From Sulfurimonas sp. (GTDB lineage Bacteria > Campylobacterota > Campylobacteria > Campylobacterales > Sulfurimonadaceae), in assembly GCA_027063215.1 (NCBI GenBank), contig JAMOSE010000103.1, positions 1 to 11,449 of the forward strand: a stretch of 11,449 nucleotides of DNA, written 5' to 3'. The notes below the pieces were generated by a model that worked only from the letters and a program-made list of their open reading frames with translations, was not told the DNA's origin and did not search any database. Shown here one piece after another: positions 1-6,423 of the stretch. Position 1 is the stretch's first letter. Every line of letters starts with the position of its first letter. The translations under genes and the position numbers were made by a program.

Positions 1-1119
1 AACAAAGAGTATGACAGCTATGCAAATCCAAATGATACTGCTATGCAAAGTGATGTCTCTGATCAACTCTACGGTGTAACATTTACACAAAAATATAAAA
101 ATCACAACATTACGCTAAAAGCTGAAAGAAGTGATTATGAAAGAAAAGAGATAGGTACCGTAGCCTCTTGGGGTGTAGAAAATGTCAAAAAGTTTGAAGG
201 AACTAAAGATAATTTTGAACTTATGGACAAGATACAGTACAATAAAAAGGACTTCTTTTTACTCGGTATGGGTATGAGCAGTGATGAAGTCGAGTACACG
301 CTGACAAATGATGAAACGCACAAGAAAACAAACAGAGATAAATTTATCTATGCTACAAATTCCAATAAGATTTCAAGTTTGGTACTCACAGAGAGCATCA
401 GACACGATAACTATAATAACTTTGAAAATAAAACAACCGGAAAGATTGGTATAAAATATAACTTTACAAAAGATTTGTATGCCACATCAAATGCCGGTAC
501 CGCTTATAATGTTCCAAATATTATGCAGGAACTCAATCCATGGGGCGGAACAAATTCAGACTTAAACCCTGAAAAAACAAAAAGTTTTGATGTTAGTTTT
601 GGATATAAAAACTTTCAAGCTACATACTTTTACAACAAGATTGACAATCTGATAGAATGGTATGATCCCGATGGTTGGGGTGGCACACCTGCTATCTATA
701 AAAACTTAGATGGAGAAAGTATCTTTAAAGGCTACGAGTTTACCTATACTCAAGATTTTGCACAGAGTATATATGTAACACTCAATTACAACATACTAAG
801 CGCAAAAGACAAAAACGGTAAAGAGTTAGCAAGAAGACCACATACAACTTTTAAAGCATCTATAAATTATTATGTAAATGATGACTTTAGTATAAGTGCC
901 TATGGTGAATATATTGGCGAAAGATTTAACGGAGCTGACAAATCCGGTGTACAGACAGGACGCTATACAGTTGTCAATCTTGCCTCTAACTACGATGTAA
1001 ACAAAAACTTTGCAGTATATGCTAAAATAGACAATCTGTTTGATAAAAAATATCAGGTAGTAGATGGCTATGCCACTGCTCCACTTAGCGGATATATTGG
1101 ACTAAAAGCGAAATTTTAG
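1..1119 (+). CDS. TonB-dependent outer-membrane receptor, BtuB-like, C-terminal part (5' partial)
   Basis: The reading frame is open from the first base, so the gene starts upstream; 372 codons are visible before TAG. The protein is rich in alternating polar/hydrophobic stretches with aromatic residues, as expected of transmembrane beta-strands. It contains a segment typical of TonB receptors (NVPNIMQELNPWG, then NPEKTKSFDVSFGY) and a closing block with YAKIDNLFDKKYQ. It ends in Phe (LKAKF), the usual outer-membrane barrel end signal recognised by the assembly machinery. The plug domain and TonB box would lie outside the window. Receptors of this class import scarce ligands with energy from TonB-ExbBD. 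The substrate is not readable from the barrel; cobalamin or another corrinoid is inferred from the binding-protein/ABC genes that follow 9 bases later and the cob genes beyond. A siderophore receptor is the main alternative. Confidence 0.88.
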   Translation, partial: NKEYDSYANPNDTAMQSDVSDQLYGVTFTQKYKNHNITLKAERSDYERKEIGTVASWGVENVKKFEGTKDNFELMDKIQYNKKDFFLLGMGMSSDEVEYTLTNDETHKKTNRDKFIYATNSNKISSLVLTESIRHDNYNNFENKTTGKIGIKYNFTKDLYATSNAGTAYNVPNIMQELNPWGGTNSDLNPEKTKSFDVSFGYKNFQATYFYNKIDNLIEWYDPDGWGGTPAIYKNLDGESIFKGYEFTYTQDFAQSIYVTLNYNILSAKDKNGKELARRPHTTFKASINYYVNDDFSISAYGEYIGERFNGADKSGVQTGRYTVVNLASNYDVNKNFAVYAKIDNLFDKKYQVVDGYATAPLSGYIGLKAKF

Positions 1120-1128
1120 GAGATAAAC

Positions 1129-1950
1129 TTGTATATAAAAATCTTTCTCTTCCTTCTTATTTTTGTATTTACTGCTATGGCAAAAGAGAGAATTATCTCT
1201 CTAAGCCCCTCCATTACAGAGATTATCTATGCGCTTGATGCAGGAGATGAACTTGTAGCAACATCTAGCTATTCACTCTATCCAAAAGCAGCGCAAAAAC
1301 TCCCTGTTATCGGCGGTTATACGAATCCAAATATTGAAAAGATCATTGCACATAGTCCTACTTTGGTTATTGGGCAAAGTTTTAATGCTCGTACTTTAGA
1401 AATGCTCAAATATTTTCACATAAAAACAGTGCAACTCAGACTCAAAACTCTGCAAGATATAAAAAAATCTATAGCCCTTTTAGGGAAAACAGTTTCAAAA
1501 ACAAAAGAAGCTAACAAACTTCTAACAGATATAACAAAAGCCATTAAAAGTATCAAAAAAACAAAAAAACCACACTCTGTACTTATTGTTTACGGACTCA
1601 AAGAGGATCTTCGAAGTGGTATTTATGTAGCCGGAGATGATATTTTTTTTAATGACATCATCAAACTCACCGGAAATACAAATGCCTACAAAGATGATGC
1701 CATTAGCCAACCGGTTCTCAATTATGAAAACATCATAGCACTCAATCCCGATCAAATCATCATCTTGCACTCTCACGCAACAGAACCAAATGTGAATGTC
1801 AAAAGGGCTCTTGCAAACTGGTATGCTCTTCCGACAAATGCAGCAAAAAACAAAAAAATCTCCATAGTTGACGAAGATTATCTGTATATTCCATCCCAAA
1901 GAGTAGCACTTACCATCAAACGACTCTCACTTGAGATGTATAATGATTGA
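1129..1950 (+). CDS. btuF: Periplasmic corrinoid-binding protein of ABC importer (BtuF-like)
   Basis: A 273-residue helical-backbone metal-receptor-type binding protein. The TTG start is chosen because AGGAGA at 1118-1123 sits 5 bases upstream and the signal peptide begins there: a hydrophobic stretch at residues 4-17 followed by a likely AMA/K cleavage site. There is no lipobox cysteine, so a soluble periplasmic protein is expected. The mature start ERIISLSPSITEIIYAL is the hallmark of BtuF-like proteins, followed by the first-lobe segment around PVIGGYTNPNIEKI and, near residue 200, an NPDQIIIL strand before the second lobe closes. It should take corrinoid from the outer-membrane receptor and deliver it to the permease. 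It follows the receptor by 9 bases and overlaps the ATPase gene by 8. The family also binds haem or ferric siderophores; B12 is favoured by the cob context. Confidence 0.85.
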   Translation: MYIKIFLFLLIFVFTAMAKERIISLSPSITEIIYALDAGDELVATSSYSLYPKAAQKLPVIGGYTNPNIEKIIAHSPTLVIGQSFNARTLEMLKYFHIKTVQLRLKTLQDIKKSIALLGKTVSKTKEANKLLTDITKAIKSIKKTKKPHSVLIVYGLKEDLRSGIYVAGDDIFFNDIIKLTGNTNAYKDDAISQPVLNYENIIALNPDQIIILHSHATEPNVNVKRALANWYALPTNAAKNKKISIVDEDYLYIPSQRVALTIKRLSLEMYND

Positions 1951-2668
1951 ACTGCAAAAGCTCAGCTGTTTTTATGAAGATCAGACTATTTTAGAAAATA
2001 TCTCACAAAAATTTCCAAAACATTTAAGCATTTTGGGAGCAAACGGTTCTGGAAAGAGCACCCTTGCAAAAGCACTTTGCCATCTCACTCCCTACCGTGG
2101 AATAATTTTACTTGATAACAAAAGAGTAGAGCGCTACAGTGCAAAAGCGTTAGCGAAAAAAATAGCCTACATTCCCACAAAACTGGAATTTTATGATGAA
2201 TTTTTAACAGTTGGAGAGTTTGTTCTGCTGGGCAGATTTGCGCACAAAGAGAGCTTTTTTGACTACACTCAAAAAGATAAAGAGATTGCGCAAAACTACA
2301 TAAAGCTTTTAGGCTTACAGCATTTTTCACGCCAAAGGCTCAACTCTTTAAGCTCTGGGGAGACTGCTCTTGTACTCATTGCTCAAGCACTCACGCAGGA
2401 GAGTCAGATTATCATCTTTGATGAGCCAACGGCAAATCTTGATCCAAAAAATGCCAAAATCGTAGCAAAACATATCAAAGACTTAAAACAAACACACCAA
2501 ACAGTTTTAATAACACATGATATTCATCTGGCACACTTTATAAACAACCCTGTCCTGTTTCTAAAAAATAAAACAGCCCACTACTTTGAAGAATATTTTT
2601 TTACTGACGAAAATCTAAGCAAACTCTATGATGTGCCTATCAAATCTCTGGCGGTACAATATGATTAG
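1943..2668 (+). CDS. btuD: ABC importer ATPase, cobalamin type (BtuD-like)
   Basis: A 241-residue nucleotide-binding subunit that powers corrinoid import at the inner membrane. The ATG at 1943 is preferred over an in-frame TTG at 1931 because the family begins MIELQKL and GAG at 1933-1935 can serve as a ribosome site. Visible motifs are Walker A GANGSGKST (residues 32-40), signature LSSGE (136-140), Walker B IIIFDE (156-161), D-loop ANLD and the switch histidine in LITHD. Oddities: the Q-loop position, normally Gln in a YIPQ-like motif, reads YIPT with Thr79, and the residues after the signature (TALVLIAQAL) lack the usual RQR pattern. The gene overlaps btuF by 8 bases and btuC by 8 bases, indicating translational coupling. 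The family also serves iron-siderophore and haem uptake; the B12 role comes from context. Confidence 0.86.
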   Translation: MIELQKLSCFYEDQTILENISQKFPKHLSILGANGSGKSTLAKALCHLTPYRGIILLDNKRVERYSAKALAKKIAYIPTKLEFYDEFLTVGEFVLLGRFAHKESFFDYTQKDKEIAQNYIKLLGLQHFSRQRLNSLSSGETALVLIAQALTQESQIIIFDEPTANLDPKNAKIVAKHIKDLKQTHQTVLITHDIHLAHFINNPVLFLKNKTAHYFEEYFFTDENLSKLYDVPIKSLAVQYD

Positions 2669-3623
2669 GCTGTTTATTTGGTTTGTTCTCCTTTCAATTC
2701 TTCTGATCTCCCCTTTTTTAGGTGCTGTTGATCTGCATTTAAAAGATATTTTTCACAGTAGCTCACTAAGCGCACAGATATTTTACGAGCTACGACTTCC
2801 ACGTGTACTTTTTACCTTTTTTGCCGGCACTATTTTAGCACTCAGTGGACTGCTTTTTCAAACCCTCTTTCGCAATCCGCTTATGACACCTTACACACTT
2901 GGTATATCAAGCGGAGCAACGCTTGGAGCTGGAATTGCGATAAAACTGGGAATGGGAAGTCTGCTTTTTGGCATAGGAGCTGTCAGTCTTTTTGGATTTT
3001 TTGGAGCAATGCTGACAATATTTTTACTACTCTACCTTTCACAGTTTTTACGAGGCTCACAGCAGAGTTCCCTCCTGCTTTTAGGCATTGCTCTTTCACT
3101 TTTTTATACTTCTGCCCTTATGCTTATTTTTTATCTGGGCAATACTGTTCAAAATGATATGCTCATTCGTTTTACGATGGGATCGCTCTCTATTATCGGT
3201 TGGAATGATCCACTCCTTTTAGGACTAATTGCAGCATTGCTTACGCTTGCTATTTATGCTTATCGTTTTGAGTTACAACTTCTGGGCATTTCAGAGGAGA
3301 GTGCAAAGCTCAAAGGTGTAGAGAGTAAAAAAGTAACACTTTGGCTCTTAAGTTTTGCCTCTTTGGCTATTGGAGTGCTTGTTAGTATCTCTGGACCGAT
3401 TGGCTTTATCGGACTGATTGTGCCCCATATTGTTACGAAGATTTACCCTTTAACCATAGAAAAACGCATCATAAAAACAGCGCTTTTTGGTGGATTTTTT
3501 CTTGTGTTGTGTGATACGATTACACGGGCACTGCCAACACAAAGCGAACTGCCTATTGGCATCATCACCGCCCTTATCGGCGGACCGTTTTTTATCTATC
3601 TCATCATCTCACGCAGACAGTGA
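2661..3623 (+). CDS. btuC: ABC importer permease, FecCD/BtuC family
   Basis: A 320-residue very hydrophobic protein with roughly ten predicted membrane segments, the normal size for FecCD permeases. The ATG at 2661 lies inside the end of the ATPase gene (8-base overlap) and is preferred to the in-frame ATG at 2628, because the first transmembrane helix begins right after MIRLF. Conserved family blocks include LRLPR near residues 44-48, QTLFRNPL near 67-74 followed by TLGISSGATLGAG, the coupling-helix region around GISEESAKLKGV that contacts the ATPase, and GPIGFIGLIVPHI near the C terminus. It forms the translocation channel as a homodimer with two ATPase subunits. No partner gene is missing from the set in this window. 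The gene ends 50 bases before the phosphoesterase gene. Confidence 0.9.
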   Translation: MIRLFIWFVLLSILLISPFLGAVDLHLKDIFHSSSLSAQIFYELRLPRVLFTFFAGTILALSGLLFQTLFRNPLMTPYTLGISSGATLGAGIAIKLGMGSLLFGIGAVSLFGFFGAMLTIFLLLYLSQFLRGSQQSSLLLLGIALSLFYTSALMLIFYLGNTVQNDMLIRFTMGSLSIIGWNDPLLLGLIAALLTLAIYAYRFELQLLGISEESAKLKGVESKKVTLWLLSFASLAIGVLVSISGPIGFIGLIVPHIVTKIYPLTIEKRIIKTALFGGFFLVLCDTITRALPTQSELPIGIITALIGGPFFIYLIISRRQ

Positions 3624-3640
3624 TACATTAACCTAAATTA

Positions 3641-3649
3641 TGCAATAAT
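3641..3649 (+). promoter_or_regulatory. Possible extended -10 promoter for the phosphoesterase-kinase gene group
   Basis: The 50-base gap after btuC contains TGCAATAAT, that is TG-n followed by AATAAT, a one-mismatch extended -10 placed 24 bases before the next ATG. There is no convincing -35. The site also falls inside a short AT palindrome (AATTAT-gca-ATAATT). In an AT-rich genome such matches are frequent, so this is a weak call, and readthrough from the btu genes is equally likely. Confidence 0.3.
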
Positions 3650-3673
3650 TAAAAAAATTAAAAAGGTTCCATT

Positions 3674-4522
3674 ATGCCAAAACAAATATCTAGACGTAAA
3701 TTTTTAAAAAGTGCAATTGCATTGAGTACTCTGCCACTTATTGCCAGTGCAGAACAAAAAAAGACAAAAGAGAGCCTGAAATTTATACATATCACTGACT
3801 CACACATGGATCTTGCAGATAATGATTCAGTAGATGCACTCAAACTTGCTGTAAACTTTATCAACAAAAACTATTCGGATTTAGACTTCGTGCTCTTTGG
3901 TGGAGATAACTTTAACAACAATGTTGCGGGTGATAAAGATGCGCTTATCTTTAAAAAAATTTGTGACAAGCTAAAAATGCCATACTATGCAGTACGAGGG
4001 AACAAAGAGTCTTCTCCAAAAGGTGATAATGAGATCAGCCTTGCAGCATTTCAAAAGATGTTTGTAAATGATCGTGAAGTAAAAACATCTGCTAAAGATT
4101 GGCTTTTAGAGAAAAAAGGCTACAATATCCTTGGACTTGACAGCTGCATAGAGCATCAAAACAATGGCCGCTACAGTAAAGAAACTTTAGCTTTTGCAGA
4201 AAAAACACTTAGAAATGGCAAACCTACAGTAATTTTAAATCATCATCCCTATACAAACTACTGGGGTGGCACAGAAGAAAAAGATATCCATAAATATGTT
4301 CTCAATAATACCAAAGAGGCACAAAAACAACTCTTTCAATACAATAACCTTATATTAACACTTTCAGGGCATAAACATATTGATTCAGTAACAAAAGTCA
4401 AAGATGTTACTGTTATTGTAACACGTGGATTTATTCGCCCAAAAGATCTCGATATGTATCCGATGCGTTATATTGAACTCTCTGAAAATGAGATCAATGA
4501 AAAACTTATCTATACTGCCTAA
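3674..4522 (+). CDS. Tat-exported calcineurin-like metallophosphoesterase
   Basis: A 282-residue protein beginning with a twin-arginine signal: SRRKFLK at residues 6-12, a short hydrophobic stretch and an ASA/E cleavage site near residue 26, so it is expected to fold in the cytoplasm and be exported. The calcineurin-like phosphoesterase motifs follow in order: D-x-H (D42, H44), GGD (D78), GN (N110), NHHP (H190/H191) and GHKH (H233, H235), together enough to bind two metal ions. The GNH(E/D) block reads GNKE, so the histidine usually taken as the catalytic acid is Lys111. Substrate unknown. Its place between B12 uptake and late cob genes suggests a link to corrinoid or nucleotide salvage in the periplasm, but this is inference; export argues against a cytoplasmic alpha-ribazole-phosphate phosphatase role. 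AAAAGG just upstream supports the ATG. Confidence 0.85.
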   Translation: MPKQISRRKFLKSAIALSTLPLIASAEQKKTKESLKFIHITDSHMDLADNDSVDALKLAVNFINKNYSDLDFVLFGGDNFNNNVAGDKDALIFKKICDKLKMPYYAVRGNKESSPKGDNEISLAAFQKMFVNDREVKTSAKDWLLEKKGYNILGLDSCIEHQNNGRYSKETLAFAEKTLRNGKPTVILNHHPYTNYWGGTEEKDIHKYVLNNTKEAQKQLFQYNNLILTLSGHKHIDSVTKVKDVTVIVTRGFIRPKDLDMYPMRYIELSENEINEKLIYTA

Positions 4523-4533
4523 AAGGTTTTTTT

Positions 4534-4959
4534 TTGAGTTACTCTTCATGGTTTAATGAACATGCAAAAAAACACAAACTCCTTGTTAAAAAGTTAGTAG
4601 CAGATGGGCTTCATAAAGAAGAGATTATAGAGTACTTTGATTTTGAAAATATGAAAGAAAAAGAGCTCGACTTCTGTCCTCTTTATGCAAAAAACAAGAA
4701 ATGTCACGATATGGAGTCTCTTAACTGCTACCTCTGTGCCTGCCCAAACTTTCGTTTTAATGATAATGGCATAAAAACGATTGAAGACAAAACACAATAC
4801 AGCTACTGCAGTATCAACTCAAAAGATGGCAGACAAGGTGTTTATGGAGAGAAAATCCATCAGGACTGTTCAAAATGTCACATACCCCATACAAAAGAGT
4901 ATGTTACAAAACATTTTGATCTGCATTGGCATAAAATAATGTCAAAATGCGCCTTGTAA
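4534..4959 (+). CDS. Small cysteine-rich metal-binding protein linked to cob genes
   Basis: A 141-residue cytoplasmic protein without signal peptide or membrane segment. The start is TTG; AAAAGG at 4521-4526 lies 7 bases upstream, and the next Met (residue 40) would discard a conserved-looking helical N-terminal part. Nine cysteines are present, most in a compact set: C48, C57, C65, C68, C70, C92, C112, C115 and C139, including C-x2-C-x-C and C-x2-C-H, suited to a zinc site or an iron-sulfur cluster. It resembles the 'cysteine-rich small domain' family, which occurs beside cobamide genes and, as I recall, as an extra C-terminal domain on some archaeal CobD enzymes. It lies 11 bases after the phosphoesterase and 7 before the kinase gene, so one transcript is likely. 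A metal-binding partner for the kinase or decarboxylase step is an inference; the molecular function is not known. Confidence 0.75.
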   Translation: MSYSSWFNEHAKKHKLLVKKLVADGLHKEEIIEYFDFENMKEKELDFCPLYAKNKKCHDMESLNCYLCACPNFRFNDNGIKTIEDKTQYSYCSINSKDGRQGVYGEKIHQDCSKCHIPHTKEYVTKHFDLHWHKIMSKCAL

Positions 4960-4966
4960 TCAGAAG

Positions 4967-5767
4967 ATGGGTATTAAAACAGATATAGCACTCCAAGAGC
5001 TACAAAAACACTTCTTCGCTTTTGAAATCCAGCAACTTCAGGCAACTACAGACGGTATTATGGATACTACCTATATTGCTATAGGTAAAAAAGCATCTTA
5101 TATTTTAAAAAAATATGAACGAGAGATCCCAAAAAAGATAGCCTTTGATACAGAACTTTTAAAACATCTTCACACCAAGGGACTCAATGTCTCATATCTT
5201 CTTGCAGAATCACAGCCATGGTATCTCTATAAAAAACTCAAAGGCAAAACCCCAACAACAATCCACCTCTATCATCTTCAGATCCTTGGAAGATCCATTG
5301 CAAAACTACATCAACAGACACAGATATTTACAGAGCAAAGTAACTTTATAGACAACTATCCTCTGAAAAACTATCTAAGAGCATCATTAAAAATCTCTTT
5401 TTATTACTACAAAAAACTCTCCTCACTAACAACTTACAAACAGGAGTGTAACGGTTTTATACATGGTGATATCTTTAAAGACAATACACTCTTTGACAAA
5501 AACAGTGTTGCTCTCTTTGATTTTATAGATGGAGGGTGCGGAAGTTTTGCTTTTGAACTTGGCGTTATAGAGATCTCATTTAACCCAAAACAAAAAAAGA
5601 GTTTTACAAAAATGTTACTACGCACCTATAACCAAAATGCACCTAAAAAGATAACACCACAAGAGCTGGCTTTAGCCGTTAAAAATGCGGCAAAACTCTA
5701 TGGACTTTTACGTATTTCACACCATAAAAATACAAAAAGGTCTAAAGAATTATTAAATTTTATCTAA
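4967..5767 (+). CDS. APH/homoserine-kinase-fold small-molecule kinase; candidate L-threonine kinase of cobamide synthesis
   Basis: A 266-residue cytoplasmic kinase of the aminoglycoside/choline/homoserine type II superfamily. Visible elements: an N-lobe ILKKY whose Lys48 is the likely ATP-binding lysine, the catalytic loop HGDxxxxN (H166, D168, N173) and the metal-binding Asp in FDFID (D185), followed by GGCGSFAFELG, the usual position of the D-D/E-A-like stretch. ThrB-type homoserine kinases share this layout. A cobamide context, together with the CobD-like decarboxylase encoded downstream, suggests phosphorylation of L-threonine (the reaction done by PduX in Salmonella, which has a different GHMP fold) or of aminopropanol/ethanolamine. 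Plain homoserine kinase is the main alternative and cannot be excluded from sequence. It is the last gene of the upstream block; the downstream cob genes resume only after a 1.4-kb inserted segment. ATG is taken 7 bases after the previous stop; the ribosome site is weak. Confidence 0.75.
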   Translation: MGIKTDIALQELQKHFFAFEIQQLQATTDGIMDTTYIAIGKKASYILKKYEREIPKKIAFDTELLKHLHTKGLNVSYLLAESQPWYLYKKLKGKTPTTIHLYHLQILGRSIAKLHQQTQIFTEQSNFIDNYPLKNYLRASLKISFYYYKKLSSLTTYKQECNGFIHGDIFKDNTLFDKNSVALFDFIDGGCGSFAFELGVIEISFNPKQKKSFTKMLLRTYNQNAPKKITPQELALAVKNAAKLYGLLRISHHKNTKRSKELLNFI

Positions 5768-5835
5768 AATTGTTAATTTATTGCATTATTTATCCAAGTT
5801 TAAAGAAGGGGGGGGGATATACTTGAACTCTAAAT
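5768..5835. other. Non-coding junction after the kinase gene, containing a nine-G run
   Basis: No reading frame of note lies between the kinase stop and the transposase remnant. The stretch is AT-rich apart from an uninterrupted run of nine G at 5808-5816. No convincing terminator hairpin follows the kinase; only weak AT-only complementarity (TAAATT/AATTTA) is seen. The segment may include the distal edge of the decayed insertion sequence. Confidence 0.45.
5808..5816. repeat. Homopolymeric G9 tract
   Basis: Nine consecutive G residues in an AT-rich non-coding stretch 41 bases after the kinase stop. In Campylobacterota, poly-G runs of about this length are well known slippage-prone phase-variation sites, normally inside or just before coding regions. 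Here no intact gene reads through it; on the - strand it lies in the decayed transposase frame. It may also be a relic of an insertion-sequence end. Confidence 0.85.
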
Positions 5836-6125
5836 CTAATTTTTTGAAGAAAAAATGCAGAATTTAACTCCGCCGTTGACAACAGTTGTTGGAATAAAAG
5901 AATTCTCCTTGTACAAACTTCCAACATCTTTGCAATATGTGGCAGATATGGATCTACAATATTCTCTACAGGTGCTTTGTTGATTATTGGAACATACCCA
6001 TCTGGAAGGAGAGAATATTTACGAACTGTCTCACGACTTATTCCCAATCATCTTGCTACTTCTGTCTTATTTAAGCCTTGTTTTAAAAGTTTTTTAATCA
6101 TTTGAACTTGCCTCTTATCTAACAC
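5836..6125 (-). pseudogene. Degenerate IS21-family transposase IstA, N-terminal remnant
   Basis: Reading the minus strand, AAGGAG followed by a GTG at 6125-6123 opens a frame giving VLDKRQVQMIKKLLKQG, then NKTEVAR, a TGA stop (6050-6048), then LGISRETVRKY and DGYVP, VDPYLPHIAKMLE. This is the N-terminal helix-turn-helix segment characteristic of IstA transposases. The TGA sits inside the helix-turn-helix. After MLE the resemblance moves to another frame (YKEN-x-FIPTTVV), implying a frameshift, and that frame ends at a stop at 5838-5836. The DDE catalytic core and the istB ATPase gene are absent. About 95 codons remain of a protein normally several hundred residues long, so the element is dead. 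It is antisense to all neighbours and marks an insertion between the kinase and the late cob genes. Confidence 0.72.
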
Positions 6126-6211
6126 TTGACTCCTTTCAAAAAAATATGAAATGGAGTCTATCAAAAATTAATTTGATTTTTTAAGGTTTGTGTTTAAAAA
6201 GTAACTTTTAA

Positions 6212-6355
6212 CTCACTTTCATTAGTGCCAATTTTAGCAGTTCGTTTGACAATATTTATACAATTACTTCGATTGATAGTGATAAAATTGTATGTAATGT
6301 TCAAATACCAGAGGGAAGTACTACAGTCTACTTTTATTTTAGCAATCCACATTAA
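6212..6355 (+). pseudogene. Start-less 47-codon fragment, possible tail of a disrupted gene
   Basis: This frame is open from just after a TAA at 6209-6211 to a TAA at 6353-6355 and has no ATG, GTG or TTG start with a ribosome site. The translation (including NIYTITSIDSDKIV and VQIPEGSTTVYFYFSNPH) has a balanced, strand-rich protein-like composition and ends three bases before a terminator-like hairpin, as a real 3' end would. I do not recognise the family. The simplest reading is the C-terminal remnant of a gene whose front was lost when the adjacent insertion sequence arrived or decayed; chance openness over 47 codons is also possible. Confidence 0.33.
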
Positions 6356-6358
6356 ATG

Positions 6359-6387
6359 AAAACTCAAGTGAATCTTACTTGAGTTTT
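6359..6387. terminator. Perfect 11-bp inverted repeat: terminator or antitoxin operator
   Basis: AAAACTCAAGT (6359-6369) and ACTTGAGTTTT (6377-6387) are exact reverse complements around a 7-base loop. The A-rich left and T-rich right flanks give an 8-bp core stem with a U-tract (TTTTGTT), the shape of a bidirectional intrinsic terminator, and it begins 3 bases after the stop of the remnant frame. It also lies immediately upstream of the -10 of the toxin-antitoxin promoter, over the -35 position, where antitoxin operators are usually found. Both roles are possible. Confidence 0.6.
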
Positions 6388-6395
6388 GTTATAAT
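6387..6395 (+). promoter_or_regulatory. Extended -10 promoter of the toxin-antitoxin operon
   Basis: TGTTATAAT is a perfect extended -10 (TG-n-TATAAT, hexamer at 6390-6395), 28 bases before the antitoxin ATG. The -35 position falls in the inverted repeat and does not match the consensus, as is common with extended -10 promoters. With only short gaps downstream, transcripts from here could run through the toxin-antitoxin genes into the late cob genes. Confidence 0.6.
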
Positions 6396-6423
6396 AACTG
6401 ATAAAACTATTTGGAGTTTACAA

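Noticed and set aside
3634..3650. AT palindrome AATTAT-gca-ATAATT after btuC as a terminator
   Set aside because: No G-C pairs in the 6-bp stem and no clear U-tract; unlikely to stop transcription.
5790..6047. 85-codon minus-strand reading frame starting at TTG 6047 as an independent gene
   Set aside because: It is only the part of the IstA remnant after its in-frame TGA; the helix-turn-helix continues upstream of the stop and no ribosome site precedes the TTG.
6379..6423. Upstream TTG start for the antitoxin (15 extra residues)
   Set aside because: It lies in the inverted repeat and upstream of the extended -10, so it would not be in the transcript; the ATG at 6424 has GGAG at proper spacing.
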